A stretch of 64,000 bases of DNA. Source: an uncultured Eubacterium sp. GTDB lineage: Bacteria; Bacillota; Clostridia; Lachnospirales; Lachnospiraceae. Position 1 is the stretch's first letter. Each line of letters starts with the position of its first letter. Below are positions 51,504 through 61,684 of the stretch, piece after piece. The stretch is taken from assembly GCA_910583555.1 (NCBI GenBank), contig CAJTXO010000005.1, positions 1 to 64,000 on the forward strand, in the 5' to 3' direction. The translations under genes were made by a program, and so were the position numbers. The notes under the pieces were generated by a model. The model saw only the letters and a program-made list of their open reading frames with translations. It was not told the origin of the DNA and ran no database searches.

Positions 51504-53099
51504 CTAGTCCCAGTAATCATACACTCCCTTCAAAAGCGAAAGAGATCCAAAAACAAAAATGACCGCCTCCCTATGCTGCTTCGCCAGATCAAATGCCTCT
51601 GCTAATGTCCCGCACGCAACCGCCCGATTCAACACCCTTTCCGCATTCGCCACTTTCATCCCCGCAGCCTCCCTTTCTGCATCAGCCATTTCCGTCCCTG
51701 TCCCCCCTCTTTCCGCATTCACCGCTCCCGTCCCTGCAGCCTCCCTCCGGGCATCTTCCCCGTCCATCTCCCCTGCCCCGCGCCTTGCACATGCATTCAG
51801 CGCACTTGCCAGCTCCTCTGCCGCGAGCGCGCGCTCCGACGGCGGCGCCACCGTATAGATGTGGGAAAATGTCCGGCCAATCATACCGGCCATCTCGCGG
51901 TAGTCCTTATCCGCAAAAACGCCCATGACAGCTATTTTTTCTTTCTTTCCAAAATAACTATGTACTGACTTTAGAAAGCCGTTCATCCCATCAGGATTGT
52001 GCGCGCCGTCCACGACGACACACGGCTTTTCGCTTATGATTTCAAACCGCCCGCGCCACCGCGCCGCCGCCAGCCCGCGCCGGATCACATCCTCTGACAG
52101 CGAAAAACGCTGCACCGACGAAGAATCTCCCGCTAGCAAGGAATCCCCTGCAAACAAAGAATCTCCCCCTGACGAAGAATACTGCGCCAGCGTAGAATCC
52201 CCCTCAGAAGCACACAGCATTTCAACACACTCAATCGCCAGGCAGGCATTTTCCACCTGGTACAAACCGGGCACCGAAATCCGCAGATCCCGGTATTGCT
52301 TATAATCAAACCGCGTGCCCGAAAGCGCACTCTCCCTGATATGGATATTCTCCGGCACTACCTCTCTCCACTCACAGCCGTGCTCCTGGCATGTCCGCGC
52401 GATACAGTCTGCCGCCTCCCTGTCGTGCTGGCACATGACGACCGGCACATGTTCTTTTATGATCCCCGCCTTTTCACAGGCAATCTGCCCGATCGTATCA
52501 CCCAGAAACTTCATATGGTCCATCGCCACCGGCGCAATAACCGCACATGCCGTCGTTGTAATGATATTCGTCGCATCGAGCCGCCCGCCCATGCCCGTCT
52601 CGAGAACGACAATGTCGCACTTCCAGTCGGCAAACGCCAGAAACGCCGCCGCCGTCTCAATCTCAAACTCGGTGGGAACGCCATCGGCGTGAATGCCGTC
52701 GCCGGGTACACCGTCGCCGGAGACACCATCGGCGGGGACACCGTCGCCACACCGCGCCATTTTCTCGATCGCCGCACGGATGGCCGTGAGATGTCTAGCC
52801 ATTTCCTCTTCCGTTATATAAACCGTTTTGCCGTCCTGTTCGTACTGGATGCTCTCCCGCTCACTGAAAACTGCCGGCGAGACAAAACGCCCCACCTTCC
52901 ATCCGGCGGCGGCGTATATCGAACTGATAAACGCCGCCGTCGAACCTTTTCCATTCGTACCCGCCACATGGACAAAAGAAAGCCCGGCCTGGGGATCACC
53001 GAGAAGCTGCATCAGCTTCCCCGTGACCTCCAAACCCGGCTTGATCTTTGCCCCCACCTGAATCTGTTTTACGTATTCCTTCGCTTCTCTGTAGTTCAT
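51504..53099 (-). CDS. folC: Bifunctional folylpolyglutamate synthase / dihydrofolate synthase
   Basis: 531 aa against ~430 for the family. It adds glutamate to (dihydro)folates. Mur-ligase-type ATP site VAGTNGKGST (about residue 42-51), LETGMGGRLDATN, and VVDGAHNPDG in the C-terminal domain. The extra length comes from three in-frame low-complexity insertions: five DGVPx units (52674-52748), GDSLLA-type units (~52120-52205), and a ~50-aa Ala/Glu/Gly tract (~51637-51790). All fall in loops, so activity may persist. Start overlaps the ABC ATPase stop as ATGA. Confidence 0.9.
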   Translation of the reverse strand: MNYREAKEYVKQIQVGAKIKPGLEVTGKLMQLLGDPQAGLSFVHVAGTNGKGSTAAFISSIYAAAGWKVGRFVSPAVFSERESIQYEQDGKTVYITEEEMARHLTAIRAAIEKMARCGDGVPADGVSGDGVPGDGIHADGVPTEFEIETAAAFLAFADWKCDIVVLETGMGGRLDATNIITTTACAVIAPVAMDHMKFLGDTIGQIACEKAGIIKEHVPVVMCQHDREAADCIARTCQEHGCEWREVVPENIHIRESALSGTRFDYKQYRDLRISVPGLYQVENACLAIECVEMLCASEGDSTLAQYSSSGGDSLFAGDSLLAGDSSSVQRFSLSEDVIRRGLAAARWRGRFEIISEKPCVVVDGAHNPDGMNGFLKSVHSYFGKKEKIAVMGVFADKDYREMAGMIGRTFSHIYTVAPPSERALAAEELASALNACARRGAGEMDGEDARREAAGTGAVNAERGGTGTEMADAEREAAGMKVANAERVLNRAVACGTLAEAFDLAKQHREAVIFVFGSLSLLKGVYDYWD

Positions 53100-53887
53100 A
53101 ACAATGCCCTGTCGTTATCAAAATCTTCGCCGCTCACATCCGCAAACTTGTGGAGCAGGTCGTCTACGGTCAGTTTCTTCTTCTCCTCGCCCGCTATATC
53201 GAGAATCACTTTTCCGTTATTCATCATGATCAGGCGGTTTCCGTTGGCGATCGCATCCTTCATGTTGTGTGTGATCATCAGCGTCGTGAGGTTGTCTTTG
53301 CGGATGATGTTGTTCGTCGTCTCCAGCACTTTGGCCGCCGTCTTCGGATCGAGCGCCGCCGTGTGCTCATCGAGCAAAAGAAGCTTCGGCTTCTTGAGCG
53401 TCGCCATCAGAAGCGTTACGGCCTGCCTCTGTCCACCGGACAACAGGCCGACTTTCGAGGTGATGCGGTCTTCGAGTCCCAGATCGAGTATTTTCAGCAG
53501 CTCGCGGAACTCATTCTTTTCCTTTTTTGAGATCCCGCTCCGCAGCCCGCGCGATTTCCCGCGCCTCGCCGCCAGCGCGAGGTTCTCGTCAATGCCCATC
53601 GTGGCCGCCGTCCCCATCATCGGATCCTGAAATACCCGGCCCAAATAGGCGGCCCGCTTATGTTCCGATACTTTCGTCACATCGACGCCATCGATGCAGA
53701 TACTTCCCTGATCGACGTACCACACGCCGGCAAGTGCATTCAAAAGCGTCGATTTCCCGGCGCCGTTTCCGCCGATGACTGTGACAAAATCACCCGGGGC
53801 CAGCCGGAGAGAGAGACCGTCCAACGCCAGCTTTTCGTTTACTGTACCGGGGTTAAACGTCTTGTAGATACTATTTACTTCCAGCAT
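53096..53887 (-). CDS. ABC transporter ATP-binding protein, TrpZ/COG1101 type
   Basis: 263 aa. Walker A GGNGAGKST, signature LSGGQRQAV, Walker B LLLDEHTAALDP (His after the Asp-Glu pair is typical of this COG1101 branch), and the switch MITHNM. It drives the adjacent permease and COG2984-type binding protein, a system shown in streptococci to import tryptophan or tyrosine (TrpXYZ). Overlaps the permease gene by 17 nt and folC by 4 nt. Confidence 0.9.
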   Translation of the reverse strand: MLEVNSIYKTFNPGTVNEKLALDGLSLRLAPGDFVTVIGGNGAGKSTLLNALAGVWYVDQGSICIDGVDVTKVSEHKRAAYLGRVFQDPMMGTAATMGIDENLALAARRGKSRGLRSGISKKEKNEFRELLKILDLGLEDRITSKVGLLSGGQRQAVTLLMATLKKPKLLLLDEHTAALDPKTAAKVLETTNNIIRKDNLTTLMITHNMKDAIANGNRLIMMNNGKVILDIAGEEKKKLTVDDLLHKFADVSGEDFDNDRALL

Positions 53888-54806
53888 CGTTTACCCCTCC
53901 TCTCTTCACCGGCTTCACCAGATATTTCTTCTTCCAGTAAGGAAGCGCCAAAAACAGGGCGACAACGAGCGCCGAAAGAAGTTTCAGCAGGTCGGTCTCA
54001 AGTCCGATCCAGAGCACGACCTGAAGCACGGCATAGTAGATCACGGCGCCAAACACGACGCCTAAAAGCTTCAGCGCAAAATTGTGGAACAACTTCTCGA
54101 ACACGACTTTTCCGATTATAACGGCAGCCAGACCGATGACGATCGCGCCGCGCCCCATGTTAATATCCGCAAATCCCTGATACTGGGAACAGAGCGCGCT
54201 GGCAAGCGCCACGAGACCGTTCGAGATCATAAGTCCGAGCACGACATTAAAATTCGTATTAATCCCCTGCGCGCGGCTCATGTTCGGATTACAGCCCGTC
54301 GCCCGCAGCGAACAGCCGAGCTCCGTACCGAAAAACCAGTACAGAACGCCGATGATAACGATACAGAAGATCGCCACAACAAAGATCGAATTCTGGTAAA
54401 ACGGAACGTCCTTGACATTCCGCAGCGACACGAGCAGATCGTAATTCATGACACTGATCGCCTGATTCGCTTTTCCCATAATCTTTAAGTTGATGGAATA
54501 CAGGGCGAGCTGCGTGAGGATTCCGGCCAAAATCGCAGGAATACCCATAAAGGTATGAAAGATTCCCGTCACAAGTCCGGCGAGCATCCCGGCGGCCAAA
54601 GCCACGAGCAGGCTCACCCACACATTGTACCCGTTCAACATCATCATGATGCTCACGGCGCCGCCGGTACACATCGTGCCGTCAACCGTCAGATCCGCCA
54701 CATCAAGTATTTTATACGTAATATATACACCAATCGCCATAATGCCCCAGATCAGTCCCTGTGCAACCGCGCCGGGCATGGCTGAGATCAACACTGAAAT
54801 ATCCAC
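53871..54806 (-). CDS. ABC transporter permease, TrpY/COG4120 type
   Basis: 311 aa starting with a GTG at 54806 (GGAGG four bases before). Eight to nine hydrophobic segments in the branched-chain-amino-acid-permease fold (GLIWGIMAIGVYITYKILDV, LTVDGTMCTGGAVS, RAQGINTN-x-NVVLGLMISN). It forms the channel for the substrate delivered by the upstream-encoded lipoprotein; an aromatic amino acid is the best guess from family. Confidence 0.88.
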   Translation of the reverse strand: MDISVLISAMPGAVAQGLIWGIMAIGVYITYKILDVADLTVDGTMCTGGAVSIMMMLNGYNVWVSLLVALAAGMLAGLVTGIFHTFMGIPAILAGILTQLALYSINLKIMGKANQAISVMNYDLLVSLRNVKDVPFYQNSIFVVAIFCIVIIGVLYWFFGTELGCSLRATGCNPNMSRAQGINTNFNVVLGLMISNGLVALASALCSQYQGFADINMGRGAIVIGLAAVIIGKVVFEKLFHNFALKLLGVVFGAVIYYAVLQVVLWIGLETDLLKLLSALVVALFLALPYWKKKYLVKPVKRGGVNDAGSK

Positions 54807-54855
54807 GTATCCTCCATTCCGCGCATAAATGCGTCATCTACTTTCCGCCTTTTGT

Positions 54856-55875
54856 TCACTCGTCTTCCATATTAATCTTCTCGTAGCCGTCCGGGATCTG
54901 GATATCCATCTCCTTGCAGATCTCCTCGTTGTACTGTTTCGTAACTTTCGGCGCGAATTTGACTTCCATCGTCGAAACGTCTTTGCCATTTACGAGAATG
55001 TCATACGCCATCTCACCGGTCGTATAACCGATGTCATAATAGCTGATCGAAAGCGTAGCCACGCCGCAGCCCTTACAGAGGCCCTGTTCACCGACCACGA
55101 CCGGAACCTTGGCCGGAACACATGTGTTTTTGATGACCTCGGTATTGGAAGCCGCTGTGTTATCGGTCGGAATATAGATCACATCGCTGTTCTTCGACGC
55201 ATTCGCGATAACCGAAGCAATATCATTCGAATCGACGAACGAATAATTCTCACACGTATAACCGTCTTTTTCCAGATAGATCTTGATCGTCTCTACCTGA
55301 TACAGCGAGTTCGCCTCAGCCGAACAGTAGAACAAACCGACTTTTTTCGCATCCGGGAACAATTCTTTGATCATCGCTGCCTGCTCGTCCAGGGGCGCCA
55401 GATCAGACGTACCCGAAACATTGATGCCCGTCGTTCCTTTCCAGTCCTTGATGTCAAGCGCTGTTCCGTAATCCGTCACCGACGTTCCGAGGATCGGAAT
55501 ATCGGTTGTTCCCGCAACGGCCGCCTGCAGAGGTGCCGTCGCGTTGGCCAGGATCAAATCCACGCCGCCTGACACAAAAGAGTTTACGATCGTCGCACAT
55601 GTCGGGGAATCTCCCTGCGCGTTCTGCTCATCAAACGTAACCTTATCGCCAAGCTTTTCGGTCAGAGCCTCTTTAAAGCCTGTTGTCGCCGCGTCGAGCG
55701 CGTCGTGCTGTACGAGCTGGCAGATTCCAACCTTATATGTCTTTCCGTCATCGCTGCCCGTATTGGAATCTCCCGTCGAGGAAGAACTTCCTCCGTTGTC
55801 ATTTCCACCGCACGCAGTCATCGACATCATCATAACCGCCGCCAGTGCTATTGCTGCTAATTTCTTCAATTTCAT
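54856..55875 (-). CDS. ABC transporter substrate-binding lipoprotein, TrpX/COG2984 type
   Basis: ~339 aa from the ATG at 55875, chosen for AAAGAGG upstream and the lipoprotein signal MKLKKLAAIALAAVMMMSMT with the lipobox Cys right after. A Ser/Gly/Asp spacer is followed by the two-lobed domain (KVGICQLVQHDALDAATTGF, ILANATAPLQAAV, IGLFYCSAEANS-like, CGVATLSISYYDIGYTTGEM). Members bind tryptophan or related amino acids. First gene of the transporter operon, after serA; its leader has a GCGCTGC...GCAGCGC hairpin like the one before ilvD. Confidence 0.88.
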   Translation of the reverse strand: MKLKKLAAIALAAVMMMSMTACGGNDNGGSSSSTGDSNTGSDDGKTYKVGICQLVQHDALDAATTGFKEALTEKLGDKVTFDEQNAQGDSPTCATIVNSFVSGGVDLILANATAPLQAAVAGTTDIPILGTSVTDYGTALDIKDWKGTTGINVSGTSDLAPLDEQAAMIKELFPDAKKVGLFYCSAEANSLYQVETIKIYLEKDGYTCENYSFVDSNDIASVIANASKNSDVIYIPTDNTAASNTEVIKNTCVPAKVPVVVGEQGLCKGCGVATLSISYYDIGYTTGEMAYDILVNGKDVSTMEVKFAPKVTKQYNEEICKEMDIQIPDGYEKINMEDE

Positions 55876-55977
55876 TTTTTTCCTCTTTTCTGCGCTGCCA
55901 TCTGCATCCCCGGGCGTTTGCTGCGGCAGCGCACAGACGCAAAACCCGAACTTGTAAGTCATCTTCGATCCAACTGT

Positions 55978-57147
55978 TTACTTAATGATCCTCACCTTGA
56001 TCACGCCGTTGATCCCCTCGAGATCCTTGACGATGGCGTCCGTTGCCTCGCTGCAGATATCGAAAATCGTATAGGCGTAATTGCCGCGGCTCTTGTTCAC
56101 CATATTCTCAATGTTGATGCCCTCTTTGGCAAATACAGTCGTAAATTGGGAGAGCATCGAGTGCACGTTTTTATGTGCTACGGCAACGCGTCCCTCTGTC
56201 GCGCACACGCCGGCGTCACAGGTCGGATAGTTCACGGAATTCTTAATATTTCCGTTCTCGATGAACTCGCGGATCTCTTTGACTGCCATCTTCGCGCAGT
56301 TATCTTCCGATTCCTGTGTGGACGCGCCAAGATGCGGCGTTACGATCGTGTTCGGAAGGCCGGCCGTCGTCGGATTTGGGAAATCCACCACATATTTCTT
56401 CACCTTCCCGCTCGTGAGCGCGGCGCGCAGATCCGTTTCATTGACGAGCGTATCCCGCGAAAAGTTGAGGAATACGACGCCATCTTTCATTTTATCAAAC
56501 GCCTCTTTGTCAAACATTCCTTTCGTGGAATCCAAAAGCGGCACATGAACCGTGATAAAATCACACTCGCTGTAAATCTCATCGTATGTTTTTACGAGCG
56601 TAATATCTCTTGACATATTGAGCGCGTTATCCACCGAAAGATACGGATCACATCCATACACGTCCATACCGAGGCGGTTGGCCGCATTGGCCACGAGGAC
56701 GCCGATCGCGCCTAAGCCGATGATACCGAGCTTTTTGCCGGCGATCTCGCTTCCGGCAAACGCTTTTTTCGCCTTCTCCGCCGCTTTCGCGATATCGGCA
56801 TCGTCTTTATTTTCCTTCACCCACTCGATGCCGCCCACAATATCACGGGTGGCAAGGAGCATCGCTGCCACGACGAGTTCCTTTACGCCGTTTGCGTTGG
56901 CGCCCGGCGTATTGAATACGACGATCCCTTTGTCCGCGCATTTCTCAAGCGGAATATTATTCACGCCCGCACCGGCTCTCGCCACGGCAAGCAGGTCATC
57001 CGACAGTTCCATATCGTGCATCGACGCGCTGCGGACGAGTACCGCGTCCGCCTCCTTTACATCCTCCACGATTTCATACGTATCATCAAACAAATCCAGC
57101 CCGCATGCCGCGATCGGATTCAGACAATTAATTTTAACGCTCATCAT
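55978..57147 (-). CDS. serA: D-3-phosphoglycerate dehydrogenase
   Basis: 389 aa. First step of serine synthesis: 3-phosphoglycerate to 3-phosphohydroxypyruvate with NAD. Rossmann motif GIIGLGAIG (about residue 145-153), catalytic Arg, Glu and His in NFSRDTLVNE, and TPHLGASTQESE. A C-terminal ACT domain (~315-389) probably binds serine. It lies 18 nt after serC with AAGGAGAG as ribosome binding site, so serC-serA form an operon. Confidence 0.95.
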   Translation of the reverse strand: MMSVKINCLNPIAACGLDLFDDTYEIVEDVKEADAVLVRSASMHDMELSDDLLAVARAGAGVNNIPLEKCADKGIVVFNTPGANANGVKELVVAAMLLATRDIVGGIEWVKENKDDADIAKAAEKAKKAFAGSEIAGKKLGIIGLGAIGVLVANAANRLGMDVYGCDPYLSVDNALNMSRDITLVKTYDEIYSECDFITVHVPLLDSTKGMFDKEAFDKMKDGVVFLNFSRDTLVNETDLRAALTSGKVKKYVVDFPNPTTAGLPNTIVTPHLGASTQESEDNCAKMAVKEIREFIENGNIKNSVNYPTCDAGVCATEGRVAVAHKNVHSMLSQFTTVFAKEGINIENMVNKSRGNYAYTIFDICSEATDAIVKDLEGINGVIKVRIIK

Positions 57148-57165
57148 TCTCTCCTTCTTTCTACA

Positions 57166-58248
57166 TTACGCATTGTTTGCTTCAAACTCTTTCATAAAGG
57201 CCACGAGTTTCTCCACGCCTTCTTTTGGCATCGCGTTGTAGATGCTGGCGCGCATGCCGCCGACCGAGCGGTGCCCTTTCAGGTTCTCAAAGCCAGCTTC
57301 CTTTGCCTCTTTGACAAATTTCGCGTCCAGTTCGTCATTTCCTGTGACAAACGGCACGTTCATCAGCGAACGGTCTTCTTTGCGCACGGTTCCGCGGAAC
57401 ATTTTGCTCTCATCCAAAAAGTCGTACAGGATCTTTGCCTTTTCTTCATTCCTCTTCTTCATTTCCGTCAGACCGCCCATTTTCTTGATCCACTGGAACA
57501 CCTTGCCGCAGATGTAGATGCCGTATGCCGGCGGCGTGTTATATAAACTCTGCGCGTCCGCGTGGATCTTGTACTGGAGCATCGTCGGCACCTTCTCATC
57601 GACCTCATCCGGAATCAGATCCTCGCGTATGATGACGATCACGACGCCGGCCGGGCCGATATTTTTCTGTACGCCGCCGTAAATGACACCGTATTTCTCC
57701 ACGTCAACCGGCTCCGACAGAAAACAGGAAGAGACGTCTGCCACAAGCGTTTTCCCCTTTGTATTCGGAAGTGTTTTAAACTTCGTGCCATAAATCGTAT
57801 TGTTTTCACAAATATAGACATAATCCGCGTCTTCGCTGATCGGAAGATCCTGACAGTCCGGAATGTACGAAAATGTCTGATCCTCAGAAGACGCGATCTT
57901 ATTCGCCTTCCCGTATTTGCACGCCTCGGCATACGCTTTTTTCGCCCACTGTCCGGTCACGATATAATCCGCCACCCCGTTTTTCATGAGGTTCATCGGG
58001 ATCATCGCGAACTGCTGGGAAGCGCCGCCCTGCAAAAACAGGACTTTGTAATTATCAGGTATGTTCATCAGTTCCCGCAGGTCTGCTTCCGCGGTCTTGA
58101 TGATCTCATCGTACGCTTTGGAACGATGGCTCATTTCCATAACGGACATACCGGTTCCCCTGTAATCCAACATCTCCTCTGCTGCTTCTTTTAATACTTC
58201 TTCCGGCAAAACGGCTGGGCCTGCCGAAAAATTATACACTCTGGCCAC
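57166..58248 (-). CDS. serC: Phosphoserine aminotransferase
   Basis: 360 aa starting with GTG at 58248, with GGAGG 8 nt upstream. It transfers an amino group from glutamate to 3-phosphohydroxypyruvate. Family features: NFSAGPAVLPEEVL, GGASQQFAMIPMNL, the PLP-lysine in YGGVQKNIGPAG, and GGMRASIYNAMP near the end. Cotranscribed with serA; the upstream ilvB gene is 47 nt away. Confidence 0.95.
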   Translation of the reverse strand: MARVYNFSAGPAVLPEEVLKEAAEEMLDYRGTGMSVMEMSHRSKAYDEIIKTAEADLRELMNIPDNYKVLFLQGGASQQFAMIPMNLMKNGVADYIVTGQWAKKAYAEACKYGKANKIASSEDQTFSYIPDCQDLPISEDADYVYICENNTIYGTKFKTLPNTKGKTLVADVSSCFLSEPVDVEKYGVIYGGVQKNIGPAGVVIVIIREDLIPDEVDEKVPTMLQYKIHADAQSLYNTPPAYGIYICGKVFQWIKKMGGLTEMKKRNEEKAKILYDFLDESKMFRGTVRKEDRSLMNVPFVTGNDELDAKFVKEAKEAGFENLKGHRSVGGMRASIYNAMPKEGVEKLVAFMKEFEANNA

Positions 58249-58295
58249 TGTTACATCCTCCTTGCTATGATATATAATAAAATATCTTTATCAAC

Positions 58296-59984
58296 TTAAA
58301 TTGTTTCCTTATCCACTAGATCCTCTTCCGCGAACGACTCCTCGATCGGCGCTCCCGGCGCTACCATCGGCCACACCTTATCGTCCTGATCGAGTACACA
58401 GTTGATCACAACCGGCCCGTCGCATGACATGGCTTCCCGGATCACACCGTCTACCTCATCCCGGCTCGTGACCTCATACGCCTTCGCGCCGAGTGCCTCC
58501 GACACCTTCACATAATCCACCTGGTCTTCTAATATCGTATTGGAATAACGCTTCCCGTAGAACAATGTCTGCCACTGGCGCACCATTCCGAGCGCGTGGT
58601 TATCAAAGATCACCTGGATGATCGGGATCTTGTAGCGCGATGCCGTCGCAAGCTCATTCATATTCATACGGAAACAGCCGTCTCCCGCGATATTGAACAC
58701 ATGCTTATCCGGCATACCGACCTTCGCCCCGATACAGGCACCAAGACCGTATCCCATCGTTCCCATGCCGCCGGACGTCAAGAGCGTGCGCGGGTTCCGA
58801 TAGGAAAAATACTGCGCCGCCCACATCTGATGCTGCCCGACGTCGGTGGAAATAATGGCGTCGCCGCCCGTCAGCTCGTAGATCCTCTCAATGATATACG
58901 GGCCGGTCAGCACATCAAAGCGGTAGCGCATCGGCAGAGCCGCCTTTCTGGCCAGCACTTTATCGATCCATGCGCGGTGGTACTGGTTCTCTAACTTTTT
59001 ATTTAAGATCTCAAGAATGGACTTCAGATCCCCGATGATCGAATAATCGACCTGTATGTTTTTATTGACCTCTGCCGCGTCAATGTCGATGTGCACAATT
59101 TTCGCATTGTAGGCGAACTTATCAGACTTTCCGACAACGCGGTCAGAAAACCGCACGCCGAGAGCGATCAGAAGATCACATTCCGTCACGCTCAAATTCG
59201 CCGCCTTCGTCCCGTGCATACCGAGCATTCCCATATAATACTCATCCGTACCGTCAAAAGCTCCTTTGCCCATGAGCGTATCGGTCACAGGCGCGTCTAC
59301 CTTTTTCACAAATTCTTTTAATTCCGCGCTGTCGCCGGATAACACATTTCCGCCGCCGACAAAGATCATCGGGCGCTCGGAACTACGGATTGCCTGCAAA
59401 ACAGCCTCGATGTCACTCTCGCGGATCGTATCGGTCTTTCTCGGGATGATCTCCGGCGTCTTCGGTTCAAATTCCGTTACGGCCGCTGTGACGTCTTTCG
59501 GAATATCGACGAGCACCGGCCCCGGCCTCCCAGACTGCGCGATCTTAAACGCGGATCGTATGGCCGCCGCCAGATCGTTCACATCCTTCACGATAAAACT
59601 GTGCTTCGTGATCGGCATCGTGACGCCGGAAATGTCCACCTCCTGAAAACTATCCTTTCCCAAGAGCGGCAGTGTTACGTTACAAGTGATCGCCACCATC
59701 GGCACCGAATCCATATACGCGGTCGCGATGCCTGTTACGAGATTCGTAGCGCCCGGGCCGCTCGTCGCCATACAGACGCCGACCTTCCCCGTCGCCCTCG
59801 CGTAACCGTCGGCCGCATGGGACGCCCCCTGCTCGTGGGACGTCAGTATGTGGCGCAATCGATCCTGATAGCGATACAGTTCATCATATACATTTAAAAT
59901 CGCCCCGCCGGGATAACCAAAGATCGTATCCACCCCTTGCTCCAGTAAACATTCGATCAAGATTTGGGAACCGTTTAATTGCAT
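58296..59984 (-). CDS. ilvB: Acetolactate synthase, large catalytic subunit
   Basis: 562 aa. First common step of valine, leucine and isoleucine synthesis. TPP-enzyme layout: N-terminal YPGGAILNVYDELY and HEQGASHAADGYARATGKVG (catalytic Glu), a central FAD-binding domain, and the C-terminal TPP-Mg site GDGCFRMNMNELATA. The small regulatory subunit gene (ilvN/ilvH) is not next to it. Good RBS AAAGAGGTG; 32 nt after ilvD. Confidence 0.95.
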   Translation of the reverse strand: MQLNGSQILIECLLEQGVDTIFGYPGGAILNVYDELYRYQDRLRHILTSHEQGASHAADGYARATGKVGVCMATSGPGATNLVTGIATAYMDSVPMVAITCNVTLPLLGKDSFQEVDISGVTMPITKHSFIVKDVNDLAAAIRSAFKIAQSGRPGPVLVDIPKDVTAAVTEFEPKTPEIIPRKTDTIRESDIEAVLQAIRSSERPMIFVGGGNVLSGDSAELKEFVKKVDAPVTDTLMGKGAFDGTDEYYMGMLGMHGTKAANLSVTECDLLIALGVRFSDRVVGKSDKFAYNAKIVHIDIDAAEVNKNIQVDYSIIGDLKSILEILNKKLENQYHRAWIDKVLARKAALPMRYRFDVLTGPYIIERIYELTGGDAIISTDVGQHQMWAAQYFSYRNPRTLLTSGGMGTMGYGLGACIGAKVGMPDKHVFNIAGDGCFRMNMNELATASRYKIPIIQVIFDNHALGMVRQWQTLFYGKRYSNTILEDQVDYVKVSEALGAKAYEVTSRDEVDGVIREAMSCDGPVVINCVLDQDDKVWPMVAPGAPIEESFAEEDLVDKETI

Positions 59985-60016
59985 AACTATGCACCTCTTT
60001 CCAGTATTCTTTCACG

Positions 60017-61684
60017 CTAAAATTCGTTTTTTAACACAGCGCCTGTATTTCCAGACGTTACCATATTCGCATACCGCGCCAGATAACCTGTCGTAATCTT
60101 CGGTTCTCTCGGCTGCCAGTTTTTCCTGCGCTCCGCGAGCACTTCTTCACTGACATCGAGCTCCAGCTTATTGGCCGGGATGTCGATGCGGATCGTATCG
60201 CCCTCTTCGACGAGCGCGATCGGGCCGCCGACCGCTGCCTCCGGTGACACATGGCCGATCGAGGCGCCGCGGCTCGCACCGGAGAACCGTCCGTCCGTAA
60301 TGAGTGCGACCGAGGAACCGAGTCCCATGCCGGCGATCGCCGACGTCGGATTCAGCATTTCGCGCATACCCGGTCCGCCTTTCGGCCCTTCGTACCGGAT
60401 GACGACAACGTCTCCCGCCACGATGCTGCCGCTCTTGATGGCAGCGATCGCGTCCTCTTCACAGTCAAATACCCGTGCCGGCCCCTCGTGTACCATCATT
60501 TCCGGCACGACGGCGGAACGCTTTACGACGGCGGAATCCGGCGCCAGATTTCCTTTCAGCACGGCGATACCGCCCGTCTCACTGTACGGATTCTCGACCG
60601 GACGGATCACCTCCGGATTCCGGTTGACACAACCCTCGATATTTTCTCCCACCGTTTTTCCGGTCACGGTGATGAGATCGGTATATAATAATCCTTTTTT
60701 ATTCAATTCATTCATTACGGCGTACACGCCGCCCGCTTCGTTCAAATCTTCCATATATGTCGGCCCTGCCGGCGCCAGATGGCACAGATTCGGCGTCTTC
60801 GCGCTCATCTCGTTCGCGAGGTCCAGATTCAGGTCAACGCCCGCTTCGTGCGCGATCGCCGGAAGGTGGAGCATGCTGTTTGTGGAACACCCGAGCGCCA
60901 TATCGACCGTCAGCGCGTTCAGAAATGCCTTTTCGGTCATGATGTCACTCGGACGGATGTTCTTCTCATACAATTCCATCACTTTCATTCCGGCATGCTT
61001 CGCAAGCTTCAGCCTCTCGGAGTAAACGGCCGGGATCGTTCCATTTCCCTGCAGTCCCATTCCGATTGCCTCGGTCAGGCAGTTCATGCTGTTTGCCGTG
61101 TACATACCCGAACAGGAACCGCAGGTCGGACAGGCATGGCTGACAAAATCCTCCACATCGTCTTCCGTCATCGTTCCCGCCGCATGCGAACCGACCGCCT
61201 CAAACATACTGGAAAGACTGGTTTTTCTTCCCTGTACATGACCGGCAAGCATCGGGCCGCCGCTCACAAACACCGTCGGCACATTGACTCTCGCCGCTGC
61301 CATCAGAAGGCCCGGCACGTTTTTGTCACAGTTTGGCACCATCACCAGCGCGTCAAACGCGTGGGCCACCGCCATACACTCCGTAGAATCCGCGATCAGA
61401 TCCCTCGTGACGAGGGAATATTTCATACCGACATGCCCCATCGCAATCCCGTCACAGACGGCGATCGCCGGGAATACGACAGGCGTTCCGCCCGCCATCG
61501 CCACGCCGAGTTTTACTGCCTCTACAATTTTATCAATATTCATGTGTCCCGGCACAATTTCATTATAAGAACTGACGATACCTACCAATGGTTTGTCAAG
61601 CTCTTCCTTTGTCATTCCCAGCGCGTTGAACAACGAACGCTGCGGGGCGGTCTGCATACCTTTTTTCACCGAATCACTTTTCAT
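60017..61684 (-). CDS. ilvD: Dihydroxy-acid dehydratase
   Basis: 555 aa. Fourth step of branched-chain amino-acid synthesis; iron-sulfur enzyme. Signatures: NCDKNVPGLLMAAARVNVPT and ACPTCGSCSGMYTANSMNCL supply the cluster cysteines; TDGRFSGASRGASIGHVSPE is the C-terminal family signature. AAAAGAGGT precedes the ATG. The 142-nt leader contains a GCGCTGC...GCAGCGC hairpin and duplicated GCGGAAAAGAGGTAA blocks. Confidence 0.95.
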   Translation of the reverse strand: MKSDSVKKGMQTAPQRSLFNALGMTKEELDKPLVGIVSSYNEIVPGHMNIDKIVEAVKLGVAMAGGTPVVFPAIAVCDGIAMGHVGMKYSLVTRDLIADSTECMAVAHAFDALVMVPNCDKNVPGLLMAAARVNVPTVFVSGGPMLAGHVQGRKTSLSSMFEAVGSHAAGTMTEDDVEDFVSHACPTCGSCSGMYTANSMNCLTEAIGMGLQGNGTIPAVYSERLKLAKHAGMKVMELYEKNIRPSDIMTEKAFLNALTVDMALGCSTNSMLHLPAIAHEAGVDLNLDLANEMSAKTPNLCHLAPAGPTYMEDLNEAGGVYAVMNELNKKGLLYTDLITVTGKTVGENIEGCVNRNPEVIRPVENPYSETGGIAVLKGNLAPDSAVVKRSAVVPEMMVHEGPARVFDCEEDAIAAIKSGSIVAGDVVVIRYEGPKGGPGMREMLNPTSAIAGMGLGSSVALITDGRFSGASRGASIGHVSPEAAVGGPIALVEEGDTIRIDIPANKLELDVSEEVLAERRKNWQPREPKITTGYLARYANMVTSGNTGAVLKNEF

